From NCBI GenBank assembly GCA_903870275.1, contig CAIQCK010000024.1, forward strand, positions 1 through 55,229: DNA of 55,229 nucleotides, read 5' to 3'. A program made the position numbers and the translations under genes. Source of the stretch: an uncultured bacterium (lineage in GTDB: Bacteria > Verrucomicrobiota > Verrucomicrobiia > CAIQCK01). Each line of letters starts with the position of its first letter. The stretch's first letter is position 1. This document shows positions 53,750 through 55,229 of this stretch, piece by piece. The notes under the pieces were generated by a model. It did no database searches and was not told the origin of the DNA. It worked only from the letters and a program-made list of their open reading frames with translations.

Positions 53750-53779
53750 CCCTCTCCCCTCGCGCGCGAGGGGAGAGGG
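53750..53779 (+). repeat. REP-like palindrome, copy C
   Basis: A perfect 30-base palindrome, with arms beginning CCCTCTCCCCTCGC, followed on the plus strand by TCAGGGTGAGGGG. It is in inverse orientation to copy A, so the outer copies face each other, as in a BIME-like arrangement. Confidence 0.88.
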
Positions 53780-53915
53780 TCAGGGTGAGGGGAGATCGTT
53801 GTTGCCGCCCGCCGCTATGTTCGCGATATCGGACGGCGTCCGCCTCCTTACGTCGGCGGCTACAAACTATTGCGAGCAGTTCGGGTTTCATTTTCCTACC
53901 GCCGCGAGCCGGCGG

Positions 53916-55010
53916 CTATTCCAAAACAGCCTTCAGTGCCCGGATGAACCGCCGGTTCTCCGGCATGGTGCCGACGGTGACGCGGACCCACTCCGGCATC
54001 TTATAGCCCGCCAGCGGCCGGACGATCACGCCGCGGCGCTGCAGCGCGTCGAAGACCGCGCGGCCGTCGCCGACGCGGATGCAGATGAAGTTGGCCACGG
54101 AGGGGATGAACTCCAGTTTCATTTTCCGGAACTCGCCGCCCAGGTAAGCCAATCCCTGCTTGTTCAACCGCCGCGTCCGCGCGATGTGCGCGCGGTCGCC
54201 GAGCGAGGCCAGCGCGCCGGCTTGGGCGATGGAGTTGACGTTGAAGGGCTGGCGCACCCTGTTCAGGAGGTCGACCATCTCCGGGCTGGTGACGCCGTAG
54301 CCGACGCGCAGGCCGGCGAGGCCGACGATCTTGGAGAACGTCCGCATCACGATGATGTTCGGCACGCGCTTGACGGTGATGTAACGGATCGCGTCGGGCG
54401 GATCGTTCAGGAACTCGAAGTAAGCCTCGTCGAGCGCGATGATGGTGTGGTTCGGCACGCGGTCGAGGAATCGGTAGAGCGTGGCGTTGTCCACGCGCGT
54501 GCCGGTCGGGTTGTTCGGGTTGGCCACGAAGACGATCTTGGTGCGGCCGTTGCACGCCGCCAGCATCGCGTCGAGGTCGTGCGTGTGGTTGCGGAACGGC
54601 ACCTCCACGGCGTGGGCCTGAAACGTCGCCGCGCAGAGCTTGTAGATGACAAACGCGCGGTCGCCGCAGACGATTTCCTCTCCGGGCGCGACGAACGCGT
54701 GGAAGAGAAACTCGATGAGCTCGTTGGAACCGGCGCAGAGGATGATGTTGTCCGGGCCGACGCCGAGATGTTTCGCCAGGCCCTTCCGCAAATAATAGCC
54801 GCCGCCGTCGGGGTAAAGGTGCGCGGTGGCGAGCGCGCGGCGCATCGCCGCGACGGCTTTCGGCGACGGGCCGAGCGCGTTTTCGTTCGACGCGAGCTTG
54901 ATGATGGACGAGGGGCGCAGCTTCAACTCCCGCGCGACTTCCTCGATGGGGCGGCCCGGTTCGTAGGACGCCAGGCTTTCGATGTGTGGCAATGCGATGT
55001 TTCTGGGCAT
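53916..55010 (-). CDS. hisC: Histidinol-phosphate aminotransferase
   Basis: 364 residues, the family length. It has the N-terminal IKLASNENALGPSP block, FVANPNNPTGT, IIALDEAYFEF and the PLP-lysine motif MRTFSKIVGLAGLRVGYG, with a C-terminal GMPEN-like NRRFIRAL. HisC converts imidazole-acetol phosphate to histidinol phosphate, and some members act on aromatic amino acids. The start at MPRNIALPHIESL is the normal opening and has a promoter-like sequence upstream (55041-55069); an ATG 46 codons earlier would add a non-homologous stretch. No other his genes are visible. Confidence 0.95.
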   Translation of the reverse strand: MPRNIALPHIESLASYEPGRPIEEVARELKLRPSSIIKLASNENALGPSPKAVAAMRRALATAHLYPDGGGYYLRKGLAKHLGVGPDNIILCAGSNELIEFLFHAFVAPGEEIVCGDRAFVIYKLCAATFQAHAVEVPFRNHTHDLDAMLAACNGRTKIVFVANPNNPTGTRVDNATLYRFLDRVPNHTIIALDEAYFEFLNDPPDAIRYITVKRVPNIIVMRTFSKIVGLAGLRVGYGVTSPEMVDLLNRVRQPFNVNSIAQAGALASLGDRAHIARTRRLNKQGLAYLGGEFRKMKLEFIPSVANFICIRVGDGRAVFDALQRRGVIVRPLAGYKMPEWVRVTVGTMPENRRFIRALKAVLE

Positions 55011-55040
55011 AAGACCTTCAATCTCCAAGAGAGGCGGCGG

Positions 55041-55069
55041 AGTATAGCGGCGGCCCGCCGGGTGTCGAA
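55041..55069 (-). promoter_or_regulatory. Sigma-70-type promoter of hisC
   Basis: On the minus strand TTCGAC (55064-55069) and TATACT (55041-55046) are separated by exactly 17 bases. The -10 ends 30 bases before the hisC start codon, and a GGAG/AAGG pair lies between the -10 and the ATG. Spacing and position are both good. Confidence 0.6.
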
Positions 55070-55229
55070 TCGTTTTTACGAGGCGGGTTTCCGAACCCTC
55101 GTCGCCAAAGCAGGAAGGGCATCCCGCCTGCCCGGCTTTGCAACGCAACGCTGCAGGTGCTGGTAGGGCGCGACCGCCGGGCGCGCCGCAACAACGGATT
55201 CGGCGGACGGTCAGCCCGGCGGTCTGACC

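Larger units (their letters stand above)
53589..53915. other. Intergenic region carrying a cluster of REP-like palindromes
   Basis: About 330 bases between the hydrolase start and the hisC end. It holds three related palindromic elements (listed separately) and little else. Reading through them in one frame gives the repetitive Ser-Pro-Arg-Ala-Arg-Gly-Glu-Arg type of peptide known from many genomes with dispersed REPs. No gene is supported. Confidence 0.7.

Overview
The window looks like a piece of a GC-rich, Gram-negative chromosome, most probably from the phylum Verrucomicrobiota (Limisphaerales/Pedosphaera-like). This is an inference. It rests on a complete type II secretion (T2SS-like) gene set, lipid A/KDO-type sugar genes, a Tat-exported Gfo/Idh/MocA oxidoreductase, secreted DUF4832 and GH43-like proteins, and a Wsp-type chemosensory operon ending in a receiver-phosphatase. 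No rRNA, tRNA, CRISPR array, transposase or integrase was seen.

Layout. (1) 1-11.2 kb is housekeeping and small conserved genes: a BamE-like secreted protein, kdsD-efp, a CPBP protease, a DUF3592 protein, an SPFH protein with a small ribbon-helix-helix protein, YjbQ, a tightly coupled HAD/unknown/PfkB operon, DUF6485 and DUF3267 proteins, and a Tat-signal oxidoreductase. (2) 11.2-15.1 kb holds a promoter followed by a GC-rich structured stretch without a convincing gene, then two secreted carbohydrate-related proteins facing each other. (3) 15.1-17.3 kb is an AT-richer island with one P-loop ATPase. (4) 17.3-32.8 kb, all on the minus strand, is one T2SS-like operon (gspE-F-G-H-I-J-K, PilM/N-, PilO- and PilP-like genes, then a secretin divided between two genes). 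It ends in an NtrB/NtrC-type histidine kinase and sigma-54 activator pair. Most junctions are 4-base ATGA overlaps. (5) 33.1-44.4 kb, minus strand, is a Wsp-like chemosensory operon: two Cache-sensing MCPs, CheW, CheR-TPR, CheW, CheA-REC, CheB, and a response regulator whose receiver closely resembles WspR but whose output is a SpoIIE/PP2C phosphatase instead of a GGDEF domain. (6) 44.8-55 kb holds a ComM-type ATPase, a small secreted or anchored protein, dnaG-rpoD, an HTH-EIIA fusion, a small secreted protein, a secreted alpha/beta hydrolase next to a cluster of REP-like palindromes, and hisC.

How the parts work together. The T2SS-like machine probably exports carbohydrate-active or other enzymes and carries its own two-component pair. 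The Wsp-like array should convert ligand or surface signals seen by the two Cache receptors into phosphorylation of CheB and of the receiver-phosphatase. The downstream target of that phosphatase (normally an anti-sigma antagonist) is not in the window. The most notable items are this output-domain swap, the split secretin, an elongation factor P with Asn at the usual Lys/Arg loop-tip position, and a repeat-derived start region for the hydrolase.
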